DNA from: Histidinibacterium lentulum
GTDB taxonomy: Bacteria; Pseudomonadota; Alphaproteobacteria; Rhodobacterales; Rhodobacteraceae
Assembly (NCBI RefSeq): GCF_003789055.1
Contig: NZ_ML119086.1
Span: 62,001 to 126,000, forward strand
Reading direction: 5' to 3'
Length of the DNA: 64,000 nt
Below, in pieces: positions 44,770-53,306 of the stretch. Both the position numbers and the translations under genes were made by a program. The notes beneath the pieces were generated by a model. The model saw only the letters and a program-made list of their open reading frames with translations, did not search any database and was not told where the DNA came from. Positions within the stretch are counted from its first letter, which is position 1, and each line of letters opens with the position of its first letter.

Positions 44770-46110
44770 TCAGGGCCGCGCGACGGGGAGGCCGCTGGGC
44801 ACCTCGGCGGGAATCCCCAGGCGGCCCCCGAGGGCCACTGGATCGGTCAGCGTGTCGAGAAACGCCACGAGCGCCGCGATGCGGTCATCGTCGAGCGGCG
44901 CCGCCTCGCGGCGGACGGCGGCGGCGATGGCCTGCCGTTCCGCATCGTCATCCATGATACGCCAGTCCTCCACCGCGAGGTCGGGCAGCACCGCCTGCCC
45001 CGGATCGTAACCCGCCAGCCCCGCCAGCGGGTCGGCGTGGTGCGCGAGATAGGCGCCGAGGTCGCTATAGGCGCCGGCATGGCCATAGGGCGCCGTCGCC
45101 GCCACGTTGCGCAGCGAGGGCGTGCGGAATGCGTAGGCATCCTCCTGTCGGCCCGTCACCCGCATGCGCCCGATGTCCCGGGCATGCCGCTCGAACCGTG
45201 CCGCCTTGCCGGGGCCGAGCTGCACCTCGCCCATGGCGTGAAAGCGGTGGTCGGTGAGGAACGGGCCCGCGTGGCATTCGGCGCAGCCCGCCTCGCCGTA
45301 GAACAGCGCCGCCCCCTCGGCCGCGAGCGGCGGCAGCTCCGCCTCGCCGCGCAGCCAGGCGTCGAAGGGCGCGCTGTGGGAGCGCCATTCGACATCGACA
45401 AAGACGGCGATGGCGTCGGAGATATGGGTAAAGCCGATCTCCTCGGGGGCAAGACCGTAGACCGTCCCGAACATCTCGGCATAGGCCGGGATCGCCGCGA
45501 CCCGCCGCGACAGCAGGTCCCAGGCCCCGCCCGGCCCGGTGATCAGACCCTGCCGCACGGCCTGGGCGACCTCGTTCTCGGAATAATGCCCCGCCATCTC
45601 GTCGGCGGAGAGCACGGGAAACATGGTCTGCGCCGACAGCAGGCTGGCGAATCCCTGTTCCATCTCCGTGCCCATGGGCGTGCGCAGGCCCGAGGGGCGC
45701 GAGGGTTCGACCTCGATCCGTCCATCGTGAAAGAGGACGGTGAACTCTTTCGCGCCGAGGTTGAAGAGCGCCGGCGAATTGCGGGGAATCCGCTGTTCCG
45801 GCGGATTGTCCGGGTCAACGACCCGGTCCGGCCCCAGACCGGCCCCGCCGTCGCCGAGCCCGAGGCTGAGCCCGTCCGACGTACCGAAATCGGGGTGGTG
45901 GCAGGTGGCGCAGGACACCTCGCGGTTGCCCGACAGGATCGGATCGTAGAACAGCAGCTGCCCCAGCGCGGCCTCGGCGAGGTCGGCGGTGGGATAATCC
46001 GCCTCGGAGACCGGCGCGGGCAGGCCCGCGGGCCGTGCGGCCCCCTCGGCCGAGGCCAGTCCGGCCCAGCCGCAGATCAGTCCCAGAAAGGCCAGGCGGA
46101 TCGCCCGCAT
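44770..46110 (-). CDS. Di-haem cytochrome c peroxidase (CcpA/MauG family)
   Basis: 446 residues. Signal peptide MRAIRLAFLGLICGWAGLASA, then two haem c sites: CATCHH (electron-accepting region, about residue 70) and CAECH (about residue 285). DRVVDPDNPPEQRIPRNSPALFN and FRTPSLRNVAATAPYGHAG are family segments. It acts in the periplasm, reducing H2O2 or oxidising a protein or small substrate. ATG 46110 is chosen because AGGGA lies nine bases upstream; ATG 46119 is directly abutted by that sequence. Convergent with the FG-GAP/UnbV protein, with which it may work. Confidence 0.9.
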   Translation of the reverse strand: MRAIRLAFLGLICGWAGLASAEGAARPAGLPAPVSEADYPTADLAEAALGQLLFYDPILSGNREVSCATCHHPDFGTSDGLSLGLGDGGAGLGPDRVVDPDNPPEQRIPRNSPALFNLGAKEFTVLFHDGRIEVEPSRPSGLRTPMGTEMEQGFASLLSAQTMFPVLSADEMAGHYSENEVAQAVRQGLITGPGGAWDLLSRRVAAIPAYAEMFGTVYGLAPEEIGFTHISDAIAVFVDVEWRSHSAPFDAWLRGEAELPPLAAEGAALFYGEAGCAECHAGPFLTDHRFHAMGEVQLGPGKAARFERHARDIGRMRVTGRQEDAYAFRTPSLRNVAATAPYGHAGAYSDLGAYLAHHADPLAGLAGYDPGQAVLPDLAVEDWRIMDDDAERQAIAAAVRREAAPLDDDRIAALVAFLDTLTDPVALGGRLGIPAEVPSGLPVARP

Positions 46111-46216
46111 CGCTGTCATTCCCTGTCTGTCCACCCTGCGCCGAAGGCTCTCCCAAGGGCGGGCGGGGCGCAAGGGATTTGACGAATCCCCCCGCGCTTC
46201 CTAGAACCTGACATGA

Positions 46217-46231
46217 GAACATTACCGGAAC
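46217..46231 (+). promoter_or_regulatory. LexA (SOS) box upstream of imuA
   Basis: GAAC-ATTACCG-GAAC exactly matches the alphaproteobacterial LexA operator GAAC-N7-GAAC (equivalently GTTC-N7-GTTC). A third GAAC lies at 46204-46207. The box ends 26 bases before the GTG start of imuA, as expected for a repressor site over the promoter, and puts imuA-imuB (and probably dnaE2) under SOS control. Confidence 0.85.
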
Positions 46232-46257
46232 ATTTCCAGCCCACGAAAGGACGCCCC

Positions 46258-46926
46258 GTGCCGCCCAAGCCCGCCTCCGCGACCGGTCCGTTGCGCGCCC
46301 GTGCGTCCTCGGGCCGGCCTGCGGCGACGCTCTCGGAGGTCTTTGCCGACAGCGCCGCCGATGCCGCGCCGACGGGCTTTGCCCTCGCGCAGCTGGAGCC
46401 TGCGCGGGGGCCGCTCCTGTGGGTCTCGGACCGGGTCACGCGCAAGGAGGCGGGGATTCCCTATCTGTCGGGGTTTCCTGCCGGATTCGAGGTGATCCGG
46501 GTCGATGTCGCGCGGCCCGTCGATGTGCTCTGGGCCGCCGAACAGGGGCTGGGCTGCCCCTCTCTCGGCGGCGTGATGGCCGAGATCTGGGGCGATCCGC
46601 CCGTGCTCGATTTCACCGCGACGAAGCGGCTCGCCCTGCGCGCCGAAACCCATGGCGTGGCCTGCTGGCTGATGCGCCGCGCCGCCACGCCCGCCCTCGG
46701 CGCGGCGCGGGAACGCTGGCGCGTGGGGGCCCTGCCCTCGGGGCGGCATCCCTGGGACGCCCGCGCCCCCGGCCAGCCGCACTGGCGGGTGGAACTCTTC
46801 CGCTCGCGCTACCGGGCGCCGGGGACCTGGGTGGCGCGCTACGACCGCGCGGCGCACCGGCTGGAGCTGGAGCACCCCATGGCGCTGCGCGGGACGGAGG
46901 CCGCAGGCGCAGGCGCGGGCGGCTGA
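46258..46926 (+). CDS. imuA: ImuA, SOS mutagenesis cassette protein
   Basis: 222 residues, RecA-like ImuA family: RAAATLSEVFADSAADAAPT-like start, LLWVSDRVTRKEAGIPYLSG, and ACWLMRRAATPALGAARERW. It works with ImuB and DnaE2 in damage-induced mutagenesis. The ATG at 46213 is unlikely to be the start because it would place the LexA box inside the gene; GTG 46258 has AAAGGA eight bases upstream and is used here. imuB follows one base after the stop. Confidence 0.88.
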   Translation: MPPKPASATGPLRARASSGRPAATLSEVFADSAADAAPTGFALAQLEPARGPLLWVSDRVTRKEAGIPYLSGFPAGFEVIRVDVARPVDVLWAAEQGLGCPSLGGVMAEIWGDPPVLDFTATKRLALRAETHGVACWLMRRAATPALGAARERWRVGALPSGRHPWDARAPGQPHWRVELFRSRYRAPGTWVARYDRAAHRLELEHPMALRGTEAAGAGAGG

Positions 46927-46927
46927 G

Positions 46928-48793
46928 ATGACGGAGCGGGGCACGACGGCGAGGCGCGCGCCGGGGCGGCAGGCCGTGCTGCCCTTTCCCGCCCGGCGGC
47001 CCGACCCGCCCGGCCCGGCCCGAGCAGAGCCGGACGAGCTTGCCCGCGCCATGGCGGCCCTCGCCCGGGCCATGGCGACCGAAGCAGCCCCCGCATCCGC
47101 CCGTGCCGGGACATATGCCCGGCAGGAGAGCTTCTCCCCCGTGGGCCGCCCCCGCGCGCGGCCGGCCTGGCGAGCGGGTCGCGACGGCGATGCCCCGGAC
47201 CTGCGTGCGGGCGCCCTCGAGACCCGGGGCCGCGCCGCCGCGCCCCCGGCCGAACGCGACCCGCTGGCGCGGCGGATCACCTGCCTGCACCTGCCGCGCC
47301 TTTCGGTGGAACGCTGGCAGCGCTGCCTCGAGCGGCTGGGCGAGCCCCTGCCCGACGACCTGCCCGCGGCGCTGGCGGTGGACGGCCCCCACGGCCCGGT
47401 GATCCACGCGACCACCCGGGCGGCGGAGCAGGCGGGCGTGCGGCGCGGCGCGCGCGTGGTGGACATGCGCGCGCTCTGCCCCGACCTGCGCGTGGAGCAT
47501 GCCGATACCCAGGGGGACCGGATGGCGCTCCAGCGGCTGATGCTCTGGTGCCGGCGCTGGTGTCCCTGGACGGCGGTCTCGGGCGAGGACAGGATCGTGA
47601 TGGACACCACGGGATCCGATCACCTCCACGGCGGGGAGGCCGCGATGCTGCGCGCCATCGAGGAGGCGCTGTCGCACCTGGGGCTTTCGGCGGACCTCGC
47701 CACCGCGCCCACGCAGGGCGCGGCCTGGGCGCTGGCGCAGCTGGGCGGGGTGCGCGAGACCCTCGCGCCCGGTACGCTCGCGGCGCGAATGGCGCCGTTT
47801 CCGGTGCGGGCCCTGCGGCTCGAGGGCGAGACGGTGCTGACGCTGCAGCGGCTGGGGCTGAAGACCGTGGGCGATCTTGCCGTCGTGCCGCGCCTGTCGC
47901 TGGCGCGGCGCTTCTCGCGCGAGGCACCCTGGCGCAACCCGCTCCTGCGCCTCGACCAGATGCTGGGCCGCAGCCCCGAGCCCGTGGAGGCGCCGGACGA
48001 CCCGCCGCGCTTCGCCGTGGAGACGCGCCTCGCCGAGCCGGTGGAGGACCCGACGCCGCACCTGCCGGCCCTCGCCGAGGCGCTCTGCGCGGGGCTCGCC
48101 GAGGCGGGCTTCGGCGCGCGGCGGGTGCGGCTGACGGTGTACCGCACCGATGGCGAGGTCTCCTCGGTGGAGGTGGCGCTGGCCCGGCCGAGCCGCGATT
48201 TCCGGCACATCTCTCGGCTCTTCGACGGCAAGCTCGAGCGGATCGACCCGGGCTACGGTTTCGATCTGGTGACGCTGGGCGCGGTCCATGCCGAGGACCT
48301 CTCCGAGGTGCAGACCCGGCTCGACGGGGCTGCCGAGGACGGCGCGGAGCTGGCCCGCCTCACCGACCGGCTGACGGCCCGCTTCGGCCCCGCCGTGGTG
48401 CGGCGGGCGGCGCTGCGCGAAAGTCATGTCCCCGAGCGGCGCGAGGACTGGCACGGCGCCCCGGACGCGCCATGGCCGTCCCGCCCCGGCACCGGCCCCG
48501 CCCGGCCGATGCGGCTCCTCGCGCCGGCAGAGGAGATCCGCGTGCTCTATGCCGTGCCCGAGGGCCCGCCCGCGCAGTTCGTCTGGCGCCGCCTGACCTG
48601 CCGCGTGGTGCGCTTCGCGGGACCCGAGCGGATCGCCCCCGAATGGTGGCGCGACCGCCCGGGCACGCGGCTGCGCGACTATTACCATGTGGAGGACCAC
48701 GCCGGCCGCCGCATCTGGCTCTACCGGGACGGCGTGCTCGACGACGGCCGCGGGGAGACGCCGCGCTGGTTCGTGCACGGGGTCTCGGAGTGA
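46928..48793 (+). CDS. imuB: ImuB, Y-family polymerase homologue
   Basis: 621 residues. After a Pro/Ala/Arg-rich N-terminal extension (about 1-115) the Y-family fold starts at ITCLHLPRLSVERWQRC. The catalytic acidic residues of active Y-family polymerases (DxDxFFASVE) are missing there, as usual for ImuB, which acts as an adaptor between DnaE2 and the sliding clamp. The palm/finger-like region includes TRAAEQAGVRRGARVVDMRA, and a helix-hairpin segment reads LQRLGLKTVGDLAVVPR. The extension is longer than in most homologues. Co-transcribed with imuA. Confidence 0.9.
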   Translation: MTERGTTARRAPGRQAVLPFPARRPDPPGPARAEPDELARAMAALARAMATEAAPASARAGTYARQESFSPVGRPRARPAWRAGRDGDAPDLRAGALETRGRAAAPPAERDPLARRITCLHLPRLSVERWQRCLERLGEPLPDDLPAALAVDGPHGPVIHATTRAAEQAGVRRGARVVDMRALCPDLRVEHADTQGDRMALQRLMLWCRRWCPWTAVSGEDRIVMDTTGSDHLHGGEAAMLRAIEEALSHLGLSADLATAPTQGAAWALAQLGGVRETLAPGTLAARMAPFPVRALRLEGETVLTLQRLGLKTVGDLAVVPRLSLARRFSREAPWRNPLLRLDQMLGRSPEPVEAPDDPPRFAVETRLAEPVEDPTPHLPALAEALCAGLAEAGFGARRVRLTVYRTDGEVSSVEVALARPSRDFRHISRLFDGKLERIDPGYGFDLVTLGAVHAEDLSEVQTRLDGAAEDGAELARLTDRLTARFGPAVVRRAALRESHVPERREDWHGAPDAPWPSRPGTGPARPMRLLAPAEEIRVLYAVPEGPPAQFVWRRLTCRVVRFAGPERIAPEWWRDRPGTRLRDYYHVEDHAGRRIWLYRDGVLDDGRGETPRWFVHGVSE

Positions 48794-48863
48794 GGCGGGC
48801 GATCCATCGGAGTGCCTGCGGCACCCATGATGCGCCCGGCCCCGCCTGCGGCGGGCCCGGGCA

Positions 48864-48936
48864 GGAGGGGGGCGCTGCCCCCTCCGTCGAAAGCCGATGG
48901 CTTTCGACGCCCCCGGGATATTTCAGGCCAGAAAAA
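48864..48936 (+). repeat. Intergenic hairpin repeat, copy 2
   Basis: Two hairpins, GGAGGGGG/CCCCCTCC (48864-48885) and GTCGAAAGCC-GAT-GGCTTTCGAC (48886-48908), followed by the core CCCCCGGGATATTT and GGCCAGAAAAA. The whole unit recurs in inverted orientation 140 bases downstream. Confidence 0.75.
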
Positions 48937-49075
48937 CGCCATGGGTGGACATCCTTTGTTAACCTCGCGCGGTCAGTCTGGCGGGGCGGTACAGGCGGGG
49001 ACGCCGATGACCGCGCCAGGAAAAGGTCCCCCGGCGGTCATTGCGCCGCCGGGGGGCTTCGCGCCGCGCCCCTGC
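48937..49075. other. Spacer between inverted repeat copies
   Basis: About 139 bases enclosed by the inverted repeat units between imuB and dnaE2. No ORF with gene-like composition. It contains a GC-rich hairpin (CCCCCGGCGG ... CCGCCGGGGG, about 49028-49053). Confidence 0.4.
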
Positions 49076-49157
49076 TTTTTCTGGCCTCAAATATTCCCGG
49101 GGGGAGCGGCGAAAGCGCCCTGCGCTTTCGTCGTGGGGGGCAGCGCCCCCCCACGCT
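49076..49157 (-). repeat. Intergenic hairpin repeat, copy 3 (inverted)
   Basis: Read on the minus strand, this has GGGGGGCGCTGCCCCCC, a GAAAGCGC/GCGCTTTC hairpin, CCCCGGGAATATTT and GGCCAGAAAAA. It matches copy 2 in order and spacing but lies in the opposite direction. Together the copies separate imuB and dnaE2 by 437 bases, although these genes usually lie close together. Confidence 0.75.
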
Positions 49158-49230
49158 GCCCGCAGTCCGCCGCAGGCGGATGCGGGCGTCTCGTGGGCGC
49201 CGCAGGCGCTCCGCATCCTAGGCCGCCGCC

Positions 49231-52200
49231 ATGCCGGAGACCGATCATCAGCACCCGAGGCGGACGCTGCCCGAAGACGGCGAGTTCCGGCCCAACCCCC
49301 GCGCGGGCTTCGTCGAGCTCGGCCTCGCCTCCTGCTTCTCCTTCCTGCGCGGCGCCTCGGACGCGGTCGACCTCGCCCGGGAGGCCTGGGCGCTCGGCTA
49401 CGACGCGCTGGGGATCGCCGATCTCAATTCCTTCGCCGGTGTCGTGCGGCTCCATACCGAGGCGAAGAAGGCCAGGCTGCGCCCGGTGATCGGCACCCGG
49501 CTCGAGCTTGTCTCGGGGGAGGTCTTCCTCGCCTATCCGCGCGACCGGGAGGCCTATGGCCGGCTTGCGCGGCTGATCTCGAAGGGACGGATGCAGGACC
49601 CCGAGGGGCGCTGGCAGCAGAAGGGCCTGTGCCAGATCACCCTCGGGGATCTCGCGGCCCATGCCGAGGGCTCGATCCTGATCGCGGTTCCCCCCGCCGA
49701 TCTGGAGACTTTCGCGCGCGCCCTGCCGGGGATGGTGCGGCGCCTGCCGCAGCTCTCCCATCTGGCGGCGAGCCATCTCTACCGCGGAGATGACCGGGCG
49801 CGGATCAACCGGCTCGACGCGCTCGCCGGGCGGCACGGGCTTGCCATCCTCGCCACCAACGATGTGCTCTACCACACCCGCGCGCGCAGGCCGCTGCAGG
49901 ACGTGATGACCTGCATCCGCGAAAGGACCAAGCTCGATCGCGCGGGGGTCCTTCTGGAGCAGAATGCCGAGCGGCATCTGAAAGGCCCCGCCGAGATGGC
50001 GCGGCTCTTCACCGAATGGCCCCATGCGCTCGCCGCCGCCCGCGCCGTTGCCGATGCCTGCTCCTTCGATCTGACCGAGCTGGCCTATGAATACCCGCGC
50101 GAGGTGATCCCCGAGGACCGCAGCCCGCAGGCCCATCTCGAGGCGCTGACCTGGGAGGGCGCGGCCTGGCGTTATCCCCAGGGCATTCCCGGGGAAACCC
50201 GCGCGGTACTGGAAAAGGAGCTGGCGATGATCGAGAAGCTCGACATCGCGCGCTATTTCCTGACGATCCACGACATCATCCGCTACGCGCGGCACGAGGC
50301 CTCCCCGCCGATCCTCTGCCAGGGGCGCGGCTCGGCCGCCAATTCGGCCGTCTGCTACGTCCTCGGGATCACCGCCGTGGACCCGGCGAAGCACCAGCTT
50401 CTCTTCGAGCGCTTCGTCTCGGAAGAGCGGAAGGAGCCGCCCGACATCGACGTCGATTTCGAGCACGAGCGGCGCGAGGAGGTGATCCAGCACATCTACG
50501 CCAAATACGGGCGGGAGCGCGCGGGGCTCTGCGCCACCGTCATCCATTACCGCCCCCGCTCGGCGATCCGGGAGGTGGGCAAGGTCATGGGCCTGTCCGA
50601 GGACGTCACCGGCGCGCTCGCGAAGACCGTCTGGGGGTCCTGGGGCAAGACCGTCGGCGATGCCCATGCCGCCGAGGCCGGCGTCGATCTGTCGGACCCG
50701 CTCCTGAGGAAAACGATCCTGCTCGCGCAGCAGCTCATCGGAATGCCGCGGCACCTCTCCCAGCACGTGGGCGGCTTCATCCTCACCGAACGCCCGCTGA
50801 TCGAGACCGTGCCCATCGGCAACGGCGCCATGCCGGACCGCTCCTTCATCGAATGGGACAAGGACGACATCGACGCGCTGGGCATCCTCAAGGTCGATAT
50901 CCTCGCGCTCGGGATGCTGACCTGCATCCGCAAGTGCTTCGATCTCATAGAGGCGCATTACGGGCAGCGCTGGACGCTGGCCACCGTGCCGAAGGAGGAC
51001 GCGCGGGTCTACGACATGCTCTGCAAGGGCGACAGCGTCGGCGTCTTCCAGGTGGAGAGCCGCGCGCAGATGAACATGCTGCCGCGGCTGCGCCCCCGCG
51101 AATTCTACGATCTCGTCATCGAGGTGGCCATCGTCCGGCCCGGCCCGATCCAGGGCGACATGGTGCATCCCTACCTGCGCCGCCGGTCGGGCGAGGAGGC
51201 GGTGGAGTATCCCTCCCCCGCCCCGCCCCACGATCCGCAGGAGCTGAAGCATATCCTCGGCCGGACGCTGGGCGTGCCGATCTTTCAGGAGCAGGCGATG
51301 AAGATCGCCATCGACGCGGCCAAGTTCTCTCCCGCCGAGGCCAACGAGTTGAGAAAGGCCATGGCGACCTTCCGCTCCAAGGGCACGATCGGGGCGCTGG
51401 AGGAGAAGATGGTCGGCCGCATGGTGGCGCGCGGCTATGACGAGGACTTCGCCCGGCGCTGTTTCGACCAGATCAAGGGGTTCGGGGAATACGGCTTTCC
51501 CGAAAGCCACGCGGCGAGCTTCGCGCTGCTGGTCTATGTGTCTTCCTGGCTGAAGTGCCATTTCCCGGACGTGTTCTGCGCGGCGCTGCTGAATTCCCAG
51601 CCCATGGGCTTCTATGCCCCCGCCCAGATCGTGCGGGACGCGCGCGAACATGGCGTGGAGGTCCGCGCGCCGGACGTGAACTTCTCGGACTGGGACAGCG
51701 GGCTCGAGCCGGCGGTGCGGGGTTATGGGCCGCCTTCGACCGAAGCAGCGGATGTGCCCTCCGTAGGGTGGGTTTCCAACCCACCCGGCTCCCGGACGAA
51801 CAGTGACGCCCCCGCCACCTTCGCCGTGCGTCTCGGCCTGCGGCAGGTCTCTGGGCTCAGGGAGGAGGACATCCGCCGGATGCTCTCCGTCCGCGACGCG
51901 CCCTTCCCGGACCTCGAGGCGCTGCAGCGCCTCGGCGGGCTCAAGGCGGGGCAGATCCGCAGGCTCGCGGAGGCCGACGCCATGCGCTCGATGTTCCTCG
52001 AACGCCGGCAGGCGCTCTGGGAGGCGCGGGGGCTGAGGGACGCGCCCGACCTGCCGCTCTTCCGCGACATGCGCGACGAGGGCGCCGAAAGGCCTGTCCC
52101 CCTTCCCGCCATGCCGGTCTGCGAGCAGGTGGTCGCCGACTACCAGACCCTGCGTCTGAGCCTGAAGGCCCATCCCATGGCCTTCCTGCGCAAATCCCTG

Positions 52201-52650
52201 ACCCGGCAGGGCTATACCTCGACGAAGACCCTTCAGCAGAGCCGCAACCGCCAGTCCGTGAAGCTCGCCGGGCTCGTGCTGATCCGCCAGCGGCCGGGCA
52301 GCGCCAAGGGCGTCTGCTTCGTCACGCTGGAGGATGAGTTCGGCACCGCGAACCTCGTGATCTGGCCCAAGGTGCTGGAGACCTTCCGCAAGGTGGTGAT
52401 GCAGGCGCGGCTGATGGTGATCCACGGCTACGTGCAGCGCGACGTGGAGATCATCCACGTCGTGGCCCGCAGGCTCGAGGACCGCTCCGACGCGCTCTTG
52501 CGGCTGGCGCCGGACGGGCTGGCGCCTGCGATGGCGCGGGCGGACGAGGTCAACCGTCCCGTGCAGGGCAGCGCCCGCTCGCCCGAGCCGCCGACGCTGG
52601 GTCATCCACGGGACGTGCGGATCATCCCGAAGAGCCGCGACTTTCACTGA
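49231..52650 (+). CDS. dnaE2: Error-prone DNA polymerase III alpha subunit DnaE2/ImuC
   Basis: 1139 residues. PHP domain at the N-terminus (ELGLASCFSFLRGASDAVDL; the first metal-ligand His seen in active PHP domains is not kept), polymerase core with CQGRGSAANSAVCYVLG and catalytic PDIDVDFEHERREEV, fingers with FIEWDKDDIDALGILKVD, then a helix-hairpin and OB-fold region (KLAGLVLIRQRPGSAKGVCF). It extends lesion-blocked primers with ImuA/ImuB during SOS. About 38 extra residues between GLEPAVR and FAVRLGLRQV include SVGWVSNPPG, which is encoded by a palindromic repeat. Start ATG 49231, ribosome site weak. Confidence 0.95.
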   Translation: MPETDHQHPRRTLPEDGEFRPNPRAGFVELGLASCFSFLRGASDAVDLAREAWALGYDALGIADLNSFAGVVRLHTEAKKARLRPVIGTRLELVSGEVFLAYPRDREAYGRLARLISKGRMQDPEGRWQQKGLCQITLGDLAAHAEGSILIAVPPADLETFARALPGMVRRLPQLSHLAASHLYRGDDRARINRLDALAGRHGLAILATNDVLYHTRARRPLQDVMTCIRERTKLDRAGVLLEQNAERHLKGPAEMARLFTEWPHALAAARAVADACSFDLTELAYEYPREVIPEDRSPQAHLEALTWEGAAWRYPQGIPGETRAVLEKELAMIEKLDIARYFLTIHDIIRYARHEASPPILCQGRGSAANSAVCYVLGITAVDPAKHQLLFERFVSEERKEPPDIDVDFEHERREEVIQHIYAKYGRERAGLCATVIHYRPRSAIREVGKVMGLSEDVTGALAKTVWGSWGKTVGDAHAAEAGVDLSDPLLRKTILLAQQLIGMPRHLSQHVGGFILTERPLIETVPIGNGAMPDRSFIEWDKDDIDALGILKVDILALGMLTCIRKCFDLIEAHYGQRWTLATVPKEDARVYDMLCKGDSVGVFQVESRAQMNMLPRLRPREFYDLVIEVAIVRPGPIQGDMVHPYLRRRSGEEAVEYPSPAPPHDPQELKHILGRTLGVPIFQEQAMKIAIDAAKFSPAEANELRKAMATFRSKGTIGALEEKMVGRMVARGYDEDFARRCFDQIKGFGEYGFPESHAASFALLVYVSSWLKCHFPDVFCAALLNSQPMGFYAPAQIVRDAREHGVEVRAPDVNFSDWDSGLEPAVRGYGPPSTEAADVPSVGWVSNPPGSRTNSDAPATFAVRLGLRQVSGLREEDIRRMLSVRDAPFPDLEALQRLGGLKAGQIRRLAEADAMRSMFLERRQALWEARGLRDAPDLPLFRDMRDEGAERPVPLPAMPVCEQVVADYQTLRLSLKAHPMAFLRKSLTRQGYTSTKTLQQSRNRQSVKLAGLVLIRQRPGSAKGVCFVTLEDEFGTANLVIWPKVLETFRKVVMQARLMVIHGYVQRDVEIIHVVARRLEDRSDALLRLAPDGLAPAMARADEVNRPVQGSARSPEPPTLGHPRDVRIIPKSRDFH
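51763..51787 (+). repeat. GTAGGGTGGGTT hairpin repeat inside dnaE2
   Basis: GGGTGGGTT-TCC-AACCCACCC (51766-51786) is a perfect nine-base-pair inverted repeat with a three-base loop, preceded by GTA. It lies in frame within dnaE2 at about residues 845-852 and encodes VGWVSNPPG. It resembles the intergenic GGCGGGTT/AACCCGCC hairpin at 40060. Confidence 0.8.
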
Positions 52651-52854
52651 AGGCGAGAACTGTGAAGCGGGATTACACCTCCGATCGTACAACCTCTGGT
52701 CGAACAATACACGCACTGATTGACTATCTTTTAGGTTAGGTGCCGCCATGCAACCGTTGCGTGTCCACCGGCAATCTGGTGCACCTGTTGATCAGCACGC
52801 GCCCGTTGCCGTGCCGGTTGGCCCGGCGGGGCGTTGCAGGGAAAGGTTCAGGTC
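52651..52854. other. Promoter region of the XRE regulator
   Basis: 204 bases, with a markedly AT-rich part around 52670-52740 (TTGACTATCTTTTAGG near 52720) that probably holds a promoter for the XRE gene. No ORF or RNA gene was recognised. Confidence 0.4.
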
Positions 52855-53217
52855 ATGAAACACCCCATTGATGTACATGTGGGCAAGCGCATCCGGCATC
52901 GTCGCTGGATGGTCGGCACCACGCAGCAGCAGCTGGCCGAGAAGGTCGGGATCAAGTTCCAGCAGATCCAGAAATACGAGACCGGAATGAACCGGGTCAG
53001 CGCGTCCCGGCTGTGGGACATCGCCCATGCGCTCGGCGTGCCGGTGTCCTTCTTCTTCGACGGGATCGAGGACGCACCGGTCCCGGCCTCGGACATGCCC
53101 GGCGATCTTCTGAGCGACCGCGAGGCGCTGGAGCTGCTGCGGTCCTATTACGCGATGCCTGAGAATCAGCGCAAACAGCTCTTCGAACTGGCCCGCGTCC
53201 TCAGCCAGGCGGCCTGA
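52855..53217 (+). CDS. XRE-family helix-turn-helix regulator
   Basis: 120 residues. Cro/C1-type helix-turn-helix at about residues 10-65 (QQQLAEKVGIKFQQIQKYET, then SASRLWDIAHALGV) and a short C-terminal helical part (REALELLRSYYAMPENQRKQ) likely for dimerisation. ATG 52855 is used; an ATG seven codons earlier is possible. It stands alone, followed by hisN after 89 bases. It resembles a chromosomal housekeeping regulator rather than a phage repressor, since no phage genes are nearby. Confidence 0.88.
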   Translation: MKHPIDVHVGKRIRHRRWMVGTTQQQLAEKVGIKFQQIQKYETGMNRVSASRLWDIAHALGVPVSFFFDGIEDAPVPASDMPGDLLSDREALELLRSYYAMPENQRKQLFELARVLSQAA

Positions 53218-53306
53218 CGACCCCTGCGCCTTTCCCATCGCGGCAGGCCGCGCTATCCGGGGCCGGCGGTCCGATGCGAGGCCGCCCGAACGCGAAGGGA
53301 AGAGGC

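Noticed and set aside
48864-49157. Repeats as a possible CRISPR array or transposon
   Set aside because: Only two inverted copies with one spacer, no cas genes, no transposase and no target-site duplication; they fit an intergenic palindromic repeat family.
52855-53217. XRE regulator as evidence of a prophage or toxin-antitoxin unit
   Set aside because: No toxin, integrase or phage gene is adjacent; the neighbours are dnaE2 and hisN.
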